NCBI GenBank assembly: GCA_963729815.1
Contig: CAVSPU010000003.1
Location: 124,001 to 188,000, forward strand
DNA: 64,000 nt
Source of the DNA: DAHUXN01 sp963729815
Lineage (GTDB): Bacteria > Acidobacteriota > Terriglobia > Acidiferrales > UBA7541
Reading direction: 5' to 3'
The position numbers were made by a program, and so were the translations under genes. The notes beneath the pieces were generated by a model that worked only from the letters and a program-made list of their open reading frames with translations, had not been told where the DNA came from and searched no databases. Shown here piece by piece: positions 44,936 through 54,061 of the stretch (position 1 is its first letter; every line of letters begins with the position of its first letter).

Positions 44936-45727
44936 ATGGATCTCGGTTTGAAAGGGCGTGTCGCCATCGTGGCAGCGGCCAGCAAGGGCCTGGGCCGGGC
45001 AGCCGCCGAAGAACTGGCCCGCGAGGGCGCCGAAGTAGCCATCTGTGCGCGGTCTGCCGCCAATCTCGAAAAGGCCGCGGAGTCCATTCGCAAGGCGACT
45101 GGCCGCGAAGTTTTCCATCAGGAGCTGAACGTCACCCAGCCCCATGCCGTGCGCGATTTTGTCGCCGCAGTCGAGAAGCGCTTCGGCTCGGTCGACATTT
45201 GCGTCACGAACGCCGGCGGCCCTCCTTCGAAAAGATTCCTCGACATCTCGATCGACGAGTGGCGCGCGGCCCTCGACCTCACTCTGCTGAGCGCAGTCTA
45301 TTTCGCCCGCGAAGTGCTGCCGCGCATGCAAAGGCGCGGCTGGGGCCGTTTGCTCGCCATCACATCCGTGTCCGTCAAGCAGCCCATCGACAACTTGCTG
45401 CTCTCGAATTCCATTCGCGCAGCCGTCACCGGACTGATGCGCACGCTCGCGAATGAATTCGCCTCGAACGGCATCACCGTCAACTGCATCTGCCCGGGAT
45501 ATACTCTCACCGAGCGCCTCGACGAGCTTGTTGGCGTCCAGGCAAAGAACGCGGGAGTCGAGCGCGAAACAATACTCGAGCGCTTGAGCGCGCAAGTGCC
45601 CACCGGCCGCGTCGGCCGCCCGGAGGAATTCGCCGCTATGGTTGCGTTCCTGGCTTCCGAACGCGCCAGCTACATCAATGGCTGCTCGATTCCCGTCGAT
45701 GGTGGCTGGGTGAAGAGCCTGCTGTAG
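44936..45727 (+). CDS. SDR family oxidoreductase with altered catalytic site
   Basis: The protein has 263 residues. The cofactor motif is VAIVAAASKGLGRAAAEELA and NAG appears as VTNAGGPPSKRF. The usual YxxxK is missing: where YSASKAA is expected, the sequence is LSNSIRAAVTGLMRTLANEF, so Leu replaces Tyr and Arg replaces Lys. The serine in ITSVSVKQP is kept. Such variants form a known subfamily often annotated as 3-oxoacyl-ACP reductase, but their activity is doubtful. The C-terminal INGCSIPVDGGW is standard. Confidence 0.85.
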   Translation: MDLGLKGRVAIVAAASKGLGRAAAEELAREGAEVAICARSAANLEKAAESIRKATGREVFHQELNVTQPHAVRDFVAAVEKRFGSVDICVTNAGGPPSKRFLDISIDEWRAALDLTLLSAVYFAREVLPRMQRRGWGRLLAITSVSVKQPIDNLLLSNSIRAAVTGLMRTLANEFASNGITVNCICPGYTLTERLDELVGVQAKNAGVERETILERLSAQVPTGRVGRPEEFAAMVAFLASERASYINGCSIPVDGGWVKSLL

Positions 45728-45959
45728 TGAGTACGGCAAACATGCAGCGTCTTTTTGGAAGACTTTGCAGGCGTTCGCTGCGTAACACTCTTGCGCGCGC
45801 GAGAAACACACTAAGTTTGGACATTCTGCGAAGCAATCCATATCGCAGTCGGAGGAATAAATTGAAGACTCGCCGCATTTGTCACGCCAGCCAAGTTGCC
45901 GCCGCCGCGTTGCACGCCATGGGCACTCTGGGCGACGAATTTGCTCTTGCGCACCGGTC

Positions 45960-47267
45960 TTATCCGGCGAGGAGAATGCGCAGGTCGCGCAAGTTATTCC
46001 CGGTCGGCCCGGTCATGATGGCATCGCCGAGCCGCTCGAAGAACGCGAACGCGTCGCTGCTGCGATAAAATTCCCGCGGATCCATCCCGGCGTCGCGCGC
46101 GCGTTCGAGCGTCGCTCCATTCGCGACTGCGCCCGCCGCGGGGCTGTTGCCGTCGATTCCATCCGTCCCCGCGCTCAGCACTGTGATTTCGCGCCCGGCG
46201 ATCCGCTCGACGCATGCAAGCACAAACGCTGAATTTCGTCCGCCTCGGCCTGTTCCGGTCACCGGACTGCTCACTTCGCCATCGGAAATCAGTGCTACGG
46301 GTTTGCCCGCCTGCGCGCGCGCCACTCCCTCCAATTCTCGGATCAAATGTCCGGCGGCTTTTTCCACCGGCCAGCCGTCCGTCGCGTTGTCGCAGACAGT
46401 GAAAAATCCCGCGGCTTCGGCGGCCACGTGCGCGTGGTGAAATAAATCCCGCCGTCCCAGTAGCAACTCGAATTTTGCCCGCGCAAATGCCGCATCGCCG
46501 GCTTTCGGTGTCTCTACCAGATGGCTTGCAAATTTCGCGCGCAGTGGGTCGGGCATCTCCTCAAGCAAATGATATTTCTTCGCGATTCGTTCTGCGTCCG
46601 CAACCGTCGTTGGATCGGGCAGCGTCGGCCCGGAGGCGAGCGCGGTCTCCTGGCCCTCGGGTACGTCGGTCACGCCGAACGTGAGTTTCATCGCGCTTGG
46701 CGCCGCTGCGGCCAGCCGTCCGCCCTTAACGGCCGATAGATGTTTGCGAATGGCGTTGATTTCCTCGATCGGTGCGCCGCAGGTAACGAGCGCATGATGC
46801 AATTTCACAAAATCACCCAGCGAAACGTTCTCATCGAGCGGCAGTTCGCATAGCGACGAGCCACCGCCGGAAAGCAAGAAAAAGATGAGCGTCCGCTCAT
46901 CGCTGTGGCGCAGCATCTCCAGAACCGCTCGCGCCGCGCGAAAACTTTCTTCGTTCGGTACAGGATGCCCGGAGGCGAAAATCTCCCATCCCTCCAGCGC
47001 ATGCGCCGGCTTCGACAGTCCGGCCAGCACTCCACGAACGTGAAATTCTGGCGCGAGCGCGCGCGTAAGCCCGTCCGCCAGAGCATATGCCGCCTTGCCC
47101 ATGGAGATCGCGACAATCTCGCGATACGCGCGCAAATCCACGGTCGTATCTGCCGCGTGAATCTTGCCATCCTGCACGTCAAGTTTTTGCGCGAGCGTCG
47201 CCGGTATGTCGATTCCGGCGAGAGTCGAGAGGAAAATCTGTCGCGCGAGCGCCTTGCGATCGGTCAT
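45960..47267 (-). CDS. Glycerate 2-kinase (DUF4147/MOFRL)
   Basis: The protein has 435 residues. The N-terminal DUF4147 domain carries AISMGKAAYALADGL, GHPVPNEESFRAARAV and FLLSGGGSSLCELP, and INAIRKHLSAVKGGRLA. The C-terminal MOFRL domain shows ISDGEVSSPVTGTGRGGRNS and LSAGTDGIDGNSPAAGAV. The enzyme makes 2-phosphoglycerate from D-glycerate and ATP. It lies on the minus strand after a GlcG-like gene, a VOC gene and a hydroxyacid reductase gene, which fits glycolate-glyoxylate-glycerate flow. Confidence 0.92.
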   Translation of the reverse strand: MTDRKALARQIFLSTLAGIDIPATLAQKLDVQDGKIHAADTTVDLRAYREIVAISMGKAAYALADGLTRALAPEFHVRGVLAGLSKPAHALEGWEIFASGHPVPNEESFRAARAVLEMLRHSDERTLIFFLLSGGGSSLCELPLDENVSLGDFVKLHHALVTCGAPIEEINAIRKHLSAVKGGRLAAAAPSAMKLTFGVTDVPEGQETALASGPTLPDPTTVADAERIAKKYHLLEEMPDPLRAKFASHLVETPKAGDAAFARAKFELLLGRRDLFHHAHVAAEAAGFFTVCDNATDGWPVEKAAGHLIRELEGVARAQAGKPVALISDGEVSSPVTGTGRGGRNSAFVLACVERIAGREITVLSAGTDGIDGNSPAAGAVANGATLERARDAGMDPREFYRSSDAFAFFERLGDAIMTGPTGNNLRDLRILLAG

Positions 47268-47313
47268 CGAAGTTGTCTTTATGCGTGCGAGAAAAGCGCC
47301 GCCGCCGTTCTAT

Positions 47314-47748
47314 TTAGGCCTTCTCGATCGCCACGGCTCCGGCGCGCGCGACTTCGAGATCCTGTTCTTCCTTGCCTGCACTGACCCCAATCGCGCCCAC
47401 AACCTCCCCATCAACGATCAGCGACACACCGCCGCGGATAGGCGTTTGCGCCGCGGGATTTCCGGCGGCCAGCGCGAGCGAAAGCACCACGTTTGTCTGC
47501 TCGCCCGCCATCGCGGGACCCGTGGGTGCCCGCCGCATCGCCGCCGCTTGCGCCTTGACCAGCGCTATCGAAATCGACGACGGCTTCGCGCCATCCATGC
47601 GCGCGAACGCCAGCAGGTGTGCCCCCTCATCCACTACAGCGATATTCATCGGACAATGAATTTCCTGCGCGTGTTTTTCCGCCGCCGCCACAATTGCTCG
47701 TGCGCCCTCGAGCGTCAATTTCGGATGATTTCGCGTTACGAGAGCCAT
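47314..47748 (-). CDS. glcG: GlcG/HbpS family protein
   Basis: The ATG at 47748 has AAGGG upstream, giving 144 residues. GlcG signatures are LTLEGARAIVAAAEKHAQEI, MNIAVVDEGAHLLAFARMDG, SISIALVKAQAAAM and GGVSLIVDGEVVGAIGVSAG. The family includes heme-binding HbpS and GlcG of the glycolate operon, whose biochemical role is still unclear. It lies in the same gene group as glycerate kinase, and glcDEF are 1.6 kb away. Confidence 0.88.
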   Translation of the reverse strand: MALVTRNHPKLTLEGARAIVAAAEKHAQEIHCPMNIAVVDEGAHLLAFARMDGAKPSSISIALVKAQAAAMRRAPTGPAMAGEQTNVVLSLALAAGNPAAQTPIRGGVSLIVDGEVVGAIGVSAGKEEQDLEVARAGAVAIEKA

Positions 47749-47803
47749 TCTTTGCCCTTGCATGCATTTGCCGCGAGCGCTTCCCCTACACAGCCGTTCA
47801 AGC

Positions 47804-48142
47804 TCATTTTGCCTTCCACAATCCCACCGTATTTCCTTCCGGATCCCGCATCCACGCAAAAGTTCCTGTCGGAATCTCGACCGGCGGCACCACCATTTTT
47901 CCGCCGAGAAGTTGCGCGTGGTCGAGATATTTCTGCACGTCCTCCACCTTGACGTAAAAAATCGTGTAGTGATGTGGTTCATGTCCGAGCGCGGTGATGT
48001 GCCCCGTCGCTTCGCCGCCGGTATCGATCATCGCCGCGGGCCCGGCCTGCGTGATTTTCCAGCCGAACAGTTTCGCGTAAAAATCCTGCGTCTTCGCGCC
48101 GTCCTTGCAGCCGATTTCGAAATGCACCACTGGATGATCCAT
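47804..48142 (-). CDS. VOC (glyoxalase-like) family protein
   Basis: The ATG at 48142 has AAGGAG upstream and gives 112 residues. Two beta-alpha-beta-beta-beta units are seen: MDHPVVHFEIGCKDGAKTQD with FYAKLFGWKI, and YTIFYVKVEDVQKYLDHAQL with GTFAWMRDPEGNTVGLWK. His in VHFEI and Glu in PEGN fit metal ligand positions of this superfamily. No substrate is assigned. Confidence 0.85.
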   Translation of the reverse strand: MDHPVVHFEIGCKDGAKTQDFYAKLFGWKITQAGPAAMIDTGGEATGHITALGHEPHHYTIFYVKVEDVQKYLDHAQLLGGKMVVPPVEIPTGTFAWMRDPEGNTVGLWKAK

Positions 48143-48155
48143 CGCCGTCTCCTTG

Positions 48156-49139
48156 CTACGGTGTCGCCGCAAACGCTTCCGGATTCAGCGCATTCGCCGG
48201 CCTTCGTCCTTCGAAAAGAGCAATCACGTTCTCCGCCGCCATCACCGCCATTTTCGTGCGTGTCTCCACCGAAGCGCTGGCGATGTGCGGAGTCAGAACC
48301 ACATCTTTGCGCGCTACCAGCGCCGGCAGGGCCTTCGGCTCATTTTCGAAAACGTCCAGCGCCGCCCCGCCGAGCTTCTTCGCTTCCAGCGCCGCGGCCA
48401 GCGCCGCTTCATCCACCACGGGCCCGCGTGACGTGTTGATCAGATACGCCCCCGGCTTCATTTTTGAAAGCGTTTCGGCATTGATCAAATGCCGCGTCTC
48501 GGGCAGCAGCGGGACATGCACGCTGACGAAATCCGATTCCGCGAGCAATCGGTCCAGCGCGACAAATTGCGCATGCGAATCGCGTTCGGTCTCCGGCTCC
48601 GCGCGTCTCGCGTCGCTGTAAAGAATGCGCATGTCGAATCCCTGCGCGCGCTTCGCCATCGCCCGGCCGATACGGCCAAATCCGATAATGCCGAGCGTCT
48701 TGCCCCACACGTCGCCACCGCATAGTTGGTCAAGATTCCAGCCTGGCCATGTTGACGACCGCATCCACGCATCGCCTTCGACAATCCGCCGCGCCACGGC
48801 CATCAGCAGCGCGAACGCGAAATCCGCGGTCGTGTCGTCCAAAACGCCCGGAGTGTGCGTGGCCACGATTTTCCGCCGCGTGCATGCCGCCACGTCGATG
48901 TTGTCATAGCCGACCGAGACGGTTGCCGCGATGCGCAGCTTTGGGGCGCGATCCAGCAGTTCGTCGTTCACTTTTTCCGTGAGCAGGCAAATCAACGCAT
49001 CCTTGTCGGCCACGCGGCGCAGCAGTTCTTCTCGCGGCGGCCGTTCCTCCCGCGTCCAGTAATCCACGTCGAAATGTTTTTCCAGCAGCGCGCGCGCTGG
49101 CGCAAACAACCCATGTGTCGCAAGCACTTTCGGCTTCAT
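48156..49139 (-). CDS. D-2-hydroxyacid dehydrogenase (glyoxylate/hydroxypyruvate reductase type)
   Basis: The start at 49139 gives 327 residues. Catalytic-domain motifs include ATVSVGYDNIDVAAC and THTPGVLDDTTADFAFALL. The NAD(P) site is LGIIGFGRIGRAMAKRAQGF. Active-site residues are in NTSRGPVVDEAAL (Arg), DVFENEPKAL (Glu) and VLTPHIASASVET (His). It resembles glyoxylate and hydroxypyruvate reductases (GyaR/GhrB). It would convert glyoxylate to glycolate or hydroxypyruvate to glycerate, next to glycerate kinase and divergent from glcDEF. Confidence 0.9.
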   Translation of the reverse strand: MKPKVLATHGLFAPARALLEKHFDVDYWTREERPPREELLRRVADKDALICLLTEKVNDELLDRAPKLRIAATVSVGYDNIDVAACTRRKIVATHTPGVLDDTTADFAFALLMAVARRIVEGDAWMRSSTWPGWNLDQLCGGDVWGKTLGIIGFGRIGRAMAKRAQGFDMRILYSDARRAEPETERDSHAQFVALDRLLAESDFVSVHVPLLPETRHLINAETLSKMKPGAYLINTSRGPVVDEAALAAALEAKKLGGAALDVFENEPKALPALVARKDVVLTPHIASASVETRTKMAVMAAENVIALFEGRRPANALNPEAFAATP

Positions 49140-49264
49140 CGGATAAGTTCCTCGCAAAAACGCCGCGAAGGTCAGTAGCACATCGCCGCGGCGTGTGTCA
49201 ACGCGGCAATCGCTCGTTCGGCCAGGATTGCGCCCCGCTCCATTCCAGACTATATTCGCGCCAG

Positions 49265-49558
49265 ATGCACGATCCTCTCATTCAGTATCTCGTGGGCACT
49301 TGTATCCTGAGCGTCGGTTTGGTGATTTGGCTTTCCGCGCCTGATATTGCTTACGGGCTTTCGCATTTCTGGGAACGCTGGATCGGCAAGAGGACGGACG
49401 ATTCCGGAGCCGCCCCGCGTACCATCCAGCCTCCCTCCTATCGCGCTCGCCTCATTATTTGGCGCACAATCGGCACCTTAATTCTCCTCGAAGGCCTCGT
49501 CTGGCTGGTACTCGCCACTTCCGGCGCCTTTCATCTCATGCCGCACGCCAAGCCATGA
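49265..49558 (+). CDS. Small two-helix membrane protein
   Basis: The protein has 97 residues with two hydrophobic segments: YLVGTCILSVGLVIWLSAPD at 8-28 and IIWRTIGTLILLEGLVWLVL at 63-83. A short polar loop lies between them. It sits between the divergent hydroxyacid reductase gene and glcD, 81 bases before the latter. I recognise no family. Coupling to glycolate uptake or oxidation is a guess from position. Confidence 0.65.
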   Translation: MHDPLIQYLVGTCILSVGLVIWLSAPDIAYGLSHFWERWIGKRTDDSGAAPRTIQPPSYRARLIIWRTIGTLILLEGLVWLVLATSGAFHLMPHAKP

Positions 49559-49639
49559 CTCCGGCTCGCCTGCCCGGAACCCCACGTTGACGCCGCATGA
49601 GACGCGCGACTATAGTGAACTTCGCGCGGCAAACCATCC

Positions 49640-51100
49640 ATGGATCACCATCTCCTTCGCGAACTCGAACACCTATTCGGGCATGATGGCGTTCTGAGCC
49701 GCCCCGAGGACCTCTTGCTTTATGAATATGACGGCTCTGTGGAGATTGCGCGCCCGCAGTGCGTCGTTTTCCCCCGCACGGCGGCCGAAGTTGTTCGCAT
49801 CGTCGAGCTGGCGAATCGCTACAAGACGCCCATCGTTGGCCGCGGCGCCGGGACGGGCCTTTCCGGCGGAGCGCTCGCGCGCGAGGGTGGCATCATTGTC
49901 TCGTTCGCCCGCATGAATCGCATCCTCGAAATCGACATCGAAAATCAGCGCGCCGTCGTGCAGCCGGGCGTCGTCAATTCGGATTTGAGCCTCGCTGTTG
50001 TGCATGCAGGTTTGCATTTCGCGCCTGACCCTTCGAGCCAGCGTGCCTGCACCATCGGCGGAAACGTATCTGAGAATGCCGGCGGCCCGCACACGCTAGC
50101 TTACGGCGTGACGGCGAACCACGTCCTCGGCCTCGAAATGGTAATGCCGACCGGCGAGCTGATCCGTATCGGGGGCAAGATTCCTGACGCGCCTGGCTCC
50201 GATTTATGCGGCCTTTTCGTAGGTTCGGAGGGCACGCTCGCGCTCGTCACGGAAATCACCGTGCGTCTCACGCGCTTGCCCGAATCCATTAAAACTCTTC
50301 TCGCTGTTTACGATCGCGTCGATGACGCTACAGAGACGGTCGTCGAAATCACGGCCCGCGGCATTACGCCAGCCGCTTGCGAGATGCTCGATGGCTGGAC
50401 GCTCCGCGCCGTCGAAGCCTGGGTACACGCCGGTTTTCCTCTCGATAGCGCTGCGGTGCTCTTGATCGAAGTCGACGGCTTGCGCGAAGCCGCCGAGCAG
50501 CACGCCGAGGAAATCACGGAAGTCTGCCGCCTCCACGGCGCGCGTGAAGTTCGCGTGGCGCGCGACGCCAAGGAACGCGACCTGCTCTGGAAAGGCCGCA
50601 AAAACGCCTTCGGCGCCGTCGGCCGGCTGTCGCCCACTTATTATGTGCAGGACGGTGTCATCCCGCGCACCAAGCTGTCGCAGACCCTCCGCGAAATCGA
50701 TCGCATCGGCAAAGAGAATGGCTTCGAAATTGGCAATATTTTCCACGCCGGCGACGGCAATCTGCATCCCATAATTCTGTTCGACGCCCGCGACCCGAAG
50801 CAGTTTCAGCGCGCCGTTTCCACCGCCGACGCGATCATTCGCTTCTGCGTCGAAATGGGCGGCACGATCACGGGCGAGCACGGAGTGGGCATGGAGAAAG
50901 ACCGTTTGATGCCGCTGCTCTTCAGCGAAGCCGATATGGCCCTGATGAGGCGCGTCCGCGACGCCTTCAATCCGGATGGACTCCTCAACCCCGGCAAGAT
51001 TTTCCCCACGGGCAAAGGCTGCGGTGAGGTTCGCGTGCGCCCGGCATCGCGGCGCTTGCCGGACACTGATGCTGCGAAGGCCGCACGGAATCCTGCATGA
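49640..51100 (+). CDS. glcD: Glycolate oxidase subunit GlcD
   Basis: The protein has 486 residues. The FAD-binding PCMH-type domain shows ARPQCVVFPRTAAEVVRIVE, TPIVGRGAGTGLSGGALARE and GGNVSENAGGPHTLAYGVT. The C-terminal domain has GNIFHAGDGNLHPIILFD and TITGEHGVGMEKDRLMPLLF, the substrate-side motifs of GlcD and D-lactate dehydrogenases. Its end overlaps the glcE start by 4 bp. With GlcE and GlcF it forms glycolate dehydrogenase, feeding electrons to quinone. Confidence 0.93.
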   Translation: MDHHLLRELEHLFGHDGVLSRPEDLLLYEYDGSVEIARPQCVVFPRTAAEVVRIVELANRYKTPIVGRGAGTGLSGGALAREGGIIVSFARMNRILEIDIENQRAVVQPGVVNSDLSLAVVHAGLHFAPDPSSQRACTIGGNVSENAGGPHTLAYGVTANHVLGLEMVMPTGELIRIGGKIPDAPGSDLCGLFVGSEGTLALVTEITVRLTRLPESIKTLLAVYDRVDDATETVVEITARGITPAACEMLDGWTLRAVEAWVHAGFPLDSAAVLLIEVDGLREAAEQHAEEITEVCRLHGAREVRVARDAKERDLLWKGRKNAFGAVGRLSPTYYVQDGVIPRTKLSQTLREIDRIGKENGFEIGNIFHAGDGNLHPIILFDARDPKQFQRAVSTADAIIRFCVEMGGTITGEHGVGMEKDRLMPLLFSEADMALMRRVRDAFNPDGLLNPGKIFPTGKGCGEVRVRPASRRLPDTDAAKAARNPA

Positions 51101-52491
51101 GTTCACCTGCGAAAATCACTCCGTCGCGCGTAACGGACATAGTGGGTGCCGCAAACGCCATGAACGACCCGCGGGAACTCGCACAGTATGAAGTCGACGG
51201 CGTACGCCCCACTGCCGCCGCGCGTCCGGGAACAGCTCAAGAAGTCGCTGAGCTTGTAAAATTCGCGGCGGCCGAAAAACTCGCTATCATTCCCACCGGC
51301 GCGCGCACCAAGCTCGGCATCGGCATGCCGCCCGCGCGATACGATCTCGCAATTGACATGACACGTCTCGACCACGTTATTTCCTATGATCCTGGCGACC
51401 TCACACTCAGCATCGAACCGGGAGTTCCTCTCGCGCGTCTCGCCGATATTCTCGCCGAACACAAACAATTTCTTCCGCTGGCCGTTCCTTTCTACGACCG
51501 TGCCACTGTCGGCGGGACGCTCGCGAGCGGCGTTGATTCGCCGCTGCGCCAAGCCTATGGCACTGCACGCGATTTTGTACTCGGCATGGAGTTCGTTTCC
51601 GGCGATGGCGCGCTTACAAAAAGCGGCGGCCGCGTGGTCAAGAATGTCAGCGGCTACGACCTGCACAAACTGATGCTCGGCGCTATCGGTTCGCTCGGCA
51701 TCATCACGCGCGTCAATTTCAAGACGTTTCCTCGGCCAACTTCGACGCGCGGCTTCTTTGCCGCGTTTGGCGCCCTGGGTCCAGCGCTTGATCTGCGTCA
51801 GCGCATTGCGCGCTCGAAACTTTCGCCATTGACCCTCGATCTTCTCAGCCCAGGAACCGCTGATTTGTTTTCGAGCGCAACAGCCGCCCACATTGTCCCC
51901 GAGCCGATTGATGCGAATCTGCCCGCGCCCGGCTACTGGACGATTTCCAGTGGCTATTGGGGAAACGCCCAACTGCTGGCGCGTTACGAGCGCGACCTCC
52001 GGCAAATGGCCGCGGATTGCGGCGCTGCGCACATCGATGTGATTCACGCAAATCAGATTCCCGGCCAGTTCGGCCGCAAGCGCGAATTCATTTCCATCGT
52101 CGCCGCCTTGTTGCCAGCCGCTCTTGTTCTAAAATTGAGCGTCCGAGCGTCTCAGCTTAACGATGCGCATTCAAATGTTCGAAACATTGCCGAATCAGTT
52201 GCCCTCGATTTTGCCACTTTGACCAATGGCGCCAGCGTGATTTATCTCGCGCTTCTCCCCCGCGACGGCACCGGCGCGAATTATTCGTGCAAGCAAGCAA
52301 TCGAGCAAATCTCGAGCGCCATCGCTGCCCTCGGCGGCCACGCTTCGGTGATCCTGTGTCCGCTGGAATTGAAGCGCGAAATCAATATTTGGGGCGCGCC
52401 GCGCGAAGATTTTCCGTTGATGCAGCGCGTCAAGTGCGCTTTCGACCCACATAATATCTTCGCGCCGGGCCGTTTCGTGGGAGGTCTCTAG
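51097..52491 (+). CDS. glcE: Glycolate oxidase FAD-binding subunit GlcE
   Basis: The protein has 464 residues, longer than E. coli GlcE (about 350). The FAD domain shows VRPTAAARPGTAQEVAELVK, LAIIPTGARTKLGIGMPPAR and FDRATVGGTLASG-like VPFYDRATVGGTLASGVDSP, and GRVVKNVSGYDLHKLMLGAI. The C-terminus ends VKCAFDPHNIFAPGRFVGGL, the common last motif of this family. It overlaps glcD and is followed 4 bases later by glcF. Confidence 0.92.
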   Translation: MSSPAKITPSRVTDIVGAANAMNDPRELAQYEVDGVRPTAAARPGTAQEVAELVKFAAAEKLAIIPTGARTKLGIGMPPARYDLAIDMTRLDHVISYDPGDLTLSIEPGVPLARLADILAEHKQFLPLAVPFYDRATVGGTLASGVDSPLRQAYGTARDFVLGMEFVSGDGALTKSGGRVVKNVSGYDLHKLMLGAIGSLGIITRVNFKTFPRPTSTRGFFAAFGALGPALDLRQRIARSKLSPLTLDLLSPGTADLFSSATAAHIVPEPIDANLPAPGYWTISSGYWGNAQLLARYERDLRQMAADCGAAHIDVIHANQIPGQFGRKREFISIVAALLPAALVLKLSVRASQLNDAHSNVRNIAESVALDFATLTNGASVIYLALLPRDGTGANYSCKQAIEQISSAIAALGGHASVILCPLELKREINIWGAPREDFPLMQRVKCAFDPHNIFAPGRFVGGL

Positions 52492-52495
52492 CCAA

Positions 52496-53854
52496 ATGTC
52501 CGGCCTGCCGCCGCAAACTCACGAAGAAGCCCAGCGCGAATTCGCCGAAACGCTCAGCGGATTCACCGCCGGCGACAAGCCCGAATACGACGACTATTCG
52601 CGTTGCATTCACTGCGGCCTTTGCCTCAATGCCTGCCCCACATATCGCCTGTGGCACAACGAAGCCGATTCGCCGCGCGGGCGCATTCGCCAAATGGCTT
52701 TGGTCGACCAAGGCCGCCTCGAATTGAGCCAAACATTCGTCACGCATATTGACCGCTGCCTCGATTGCCGCGCCTGCGAGACCGCCTGCCCGTCCGGCGT
52801 CGAATACGGCAAGCTCGTTGAATTGGCGCGCGCGCAAATCGCACGCAATTTTCAGCGCCCGCGCACATCGCGCTGGATCCGCAATTTCGTCTATCGCCGA
52901 TTGCTCCCCGATCCGCGCCGCATCGCGCGAATGGCGCGCCTTGTTCGCTTCTGTCAGCTTTCTGGCCTCGAAGCATTTGCTCGCGGCACGGGTGTTTTGC
53001 GCCTTATCGGCATGCGCGAACGCGCGGAGCTTCTGCCGCGCATCGACCGCGACTTTTTCTTCTCGCGCCTTGGCCAGACATTTCCCGCGCGGGGCCAGCG
53101 CCGCGCCCGCGTCGCGTTTTTTGCCGGCTGCGTGGCGCAGGTCACGTTCACGCAGCTCAATGACGCCACGATTCGTGTTCTGCAGGCCAACGGTTGCGAA
53201 GTTGTCGTGCCTGCAGGGCAATTCTGCTGCGGCGCGCTCGCGGCGCATGCTGGCGAACGCGACATCGCTCGCGATCTGGCGCGAAAAAACATGGACGCAT
53301 TTTTGACTGAGCCATTCGACGCCATCGTCACAAACGCGGCCGGTTGTGGCTCGACGCTGAAGGAGTACGCGCATCTGTTCGCGTCAGGCCGGGACGGCAG
53401 CAACTCCGCGCGCGACGCCGAACGCGCCGCGGAATTCGCGCTTGGTGTGCGCGACGTCACCGAATTCCTCGACGATCTCGGCCTGTCCGCCCTGCTCCGC
53501 GAGACCAAGCTGCGCGTCACCTATCAGGACTCCTGCCATCTTCTCCATGGCCAGAAAATCCGCGAAGCACCGCGCAATCTCATCCGCACGATTCCTGGCG
53601 TGCAGCTTGTGGAAATGCCGCTCGCCGATCAATGTTGTGGCTCTGCCGGCGTTTACAACGTGACCGAGACAGCCACTTCGATGGATCTGCTCGCGGAGAA
53701 AATGCAGCACGCCAAATCCACCGGCGCGCCCGTGATTGTCACTGCGAACCCTGGCTGCATTCTGCAATTGCGCGCCGGGGCGAAACTCCACGCAACGGGT
53801 CAGGAAGTCCTGCACGTCGTCGAACTTCTCGACCGCGCCAGCGCCGGCCGCTGA
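52496..53854 (+). CDS. glcF: Glycolate oxidase iron-sulfur subunit GlcF
   Basis: The protein has 452 residues. Two 4Fe-4S motifs are complete: CIHCGLCLNACPTY (Cys37, 40, 43, 47) and CLDCRACETACPSG (Cys88, 91, 94, 98). The C-terminal half has two CCG domains, with FCCGALAAHAGE and DQCCGSAGVYN, expected to hold a second type of cluster. It passes electrons from GlcD to the membrane quinone pool. It lies 4 bases after glcE, and a hairpin follows 83 bases after the stop. Confidence 0.94.
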   Translation: MSGLPPQTHEEAQREFAETLSGFTAGDKPEYDDYSRCIHCGLCLNACPTYRLWHNEADSPRGRIRQMALVDQGRLELSQTFVTHIDRCLDCRACETACPSGVEYGKLVELARAQIARNFQRPRTSRWIRNFVYRRLLPDPRRIARMARLVRFCQLSGLEAFARGTGVLRLIGMRERAELLPRIDRDFFFSRLGQTFPARGQRRARVAFFAGCVAQVTFTQLNDATIRVLQANGCEVVVPAGQFCCGALAAHAGERDIARDLARKNMDAFLTEPFDAIVTNAAGCGSTLKEYAHLFASGRDGSNSARDAERAAEFALGVRDVTEFLDDLGLSALLRETKLRVTYQDSCHLLHGQKIREAPRNLIRTIPGVQLVEMPLADQCCGSAGVYNVTETATSMDLLAEKMQHAKSTGAPVIVTANPGCILQLRAGAKLHATGQEVLHVVELLDRASAGR

Positions 53855-53937
53855 TCCCGCTGTTTCAGGAAGCCATCGGCTATCGATCAAGATAGGAAGC
53901 GTACAACAGGAAAAAAGCTCTCGCGCCAGAAAGCAAA

Positions 53938-53960
53938 GAGGCGCGCGGGGAGCGCGCCTC
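53938..53960 (+). terminator. Terminator after glcF
   Basis: GAGGCGCGC, a GGGGA loop and GCGCGCCTC form a 9-bp perfect GC-rich stem, followed by TCGCATTTTA. It lies between glcF and the convergent secreted protein gene and may serve both. Confidence 0.6.
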
Positions 53961-54061
53961 TCGCATTTTACCTCAGCCGCGCCGGGGTGCGGACACGGTC
54001 GGAGGTACTTCAGTTTGCCGGCCGGATGCGCAGCCGCAAACAAGATCGAACTAAGCTCGCC

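Noticed and set aside
45727..46068. Plus-strand frame of 113 codons starting in the stop of the SDR gene
   Set aside because: It runs into glycerate kinase on the other strand and has no ribosome binding site.
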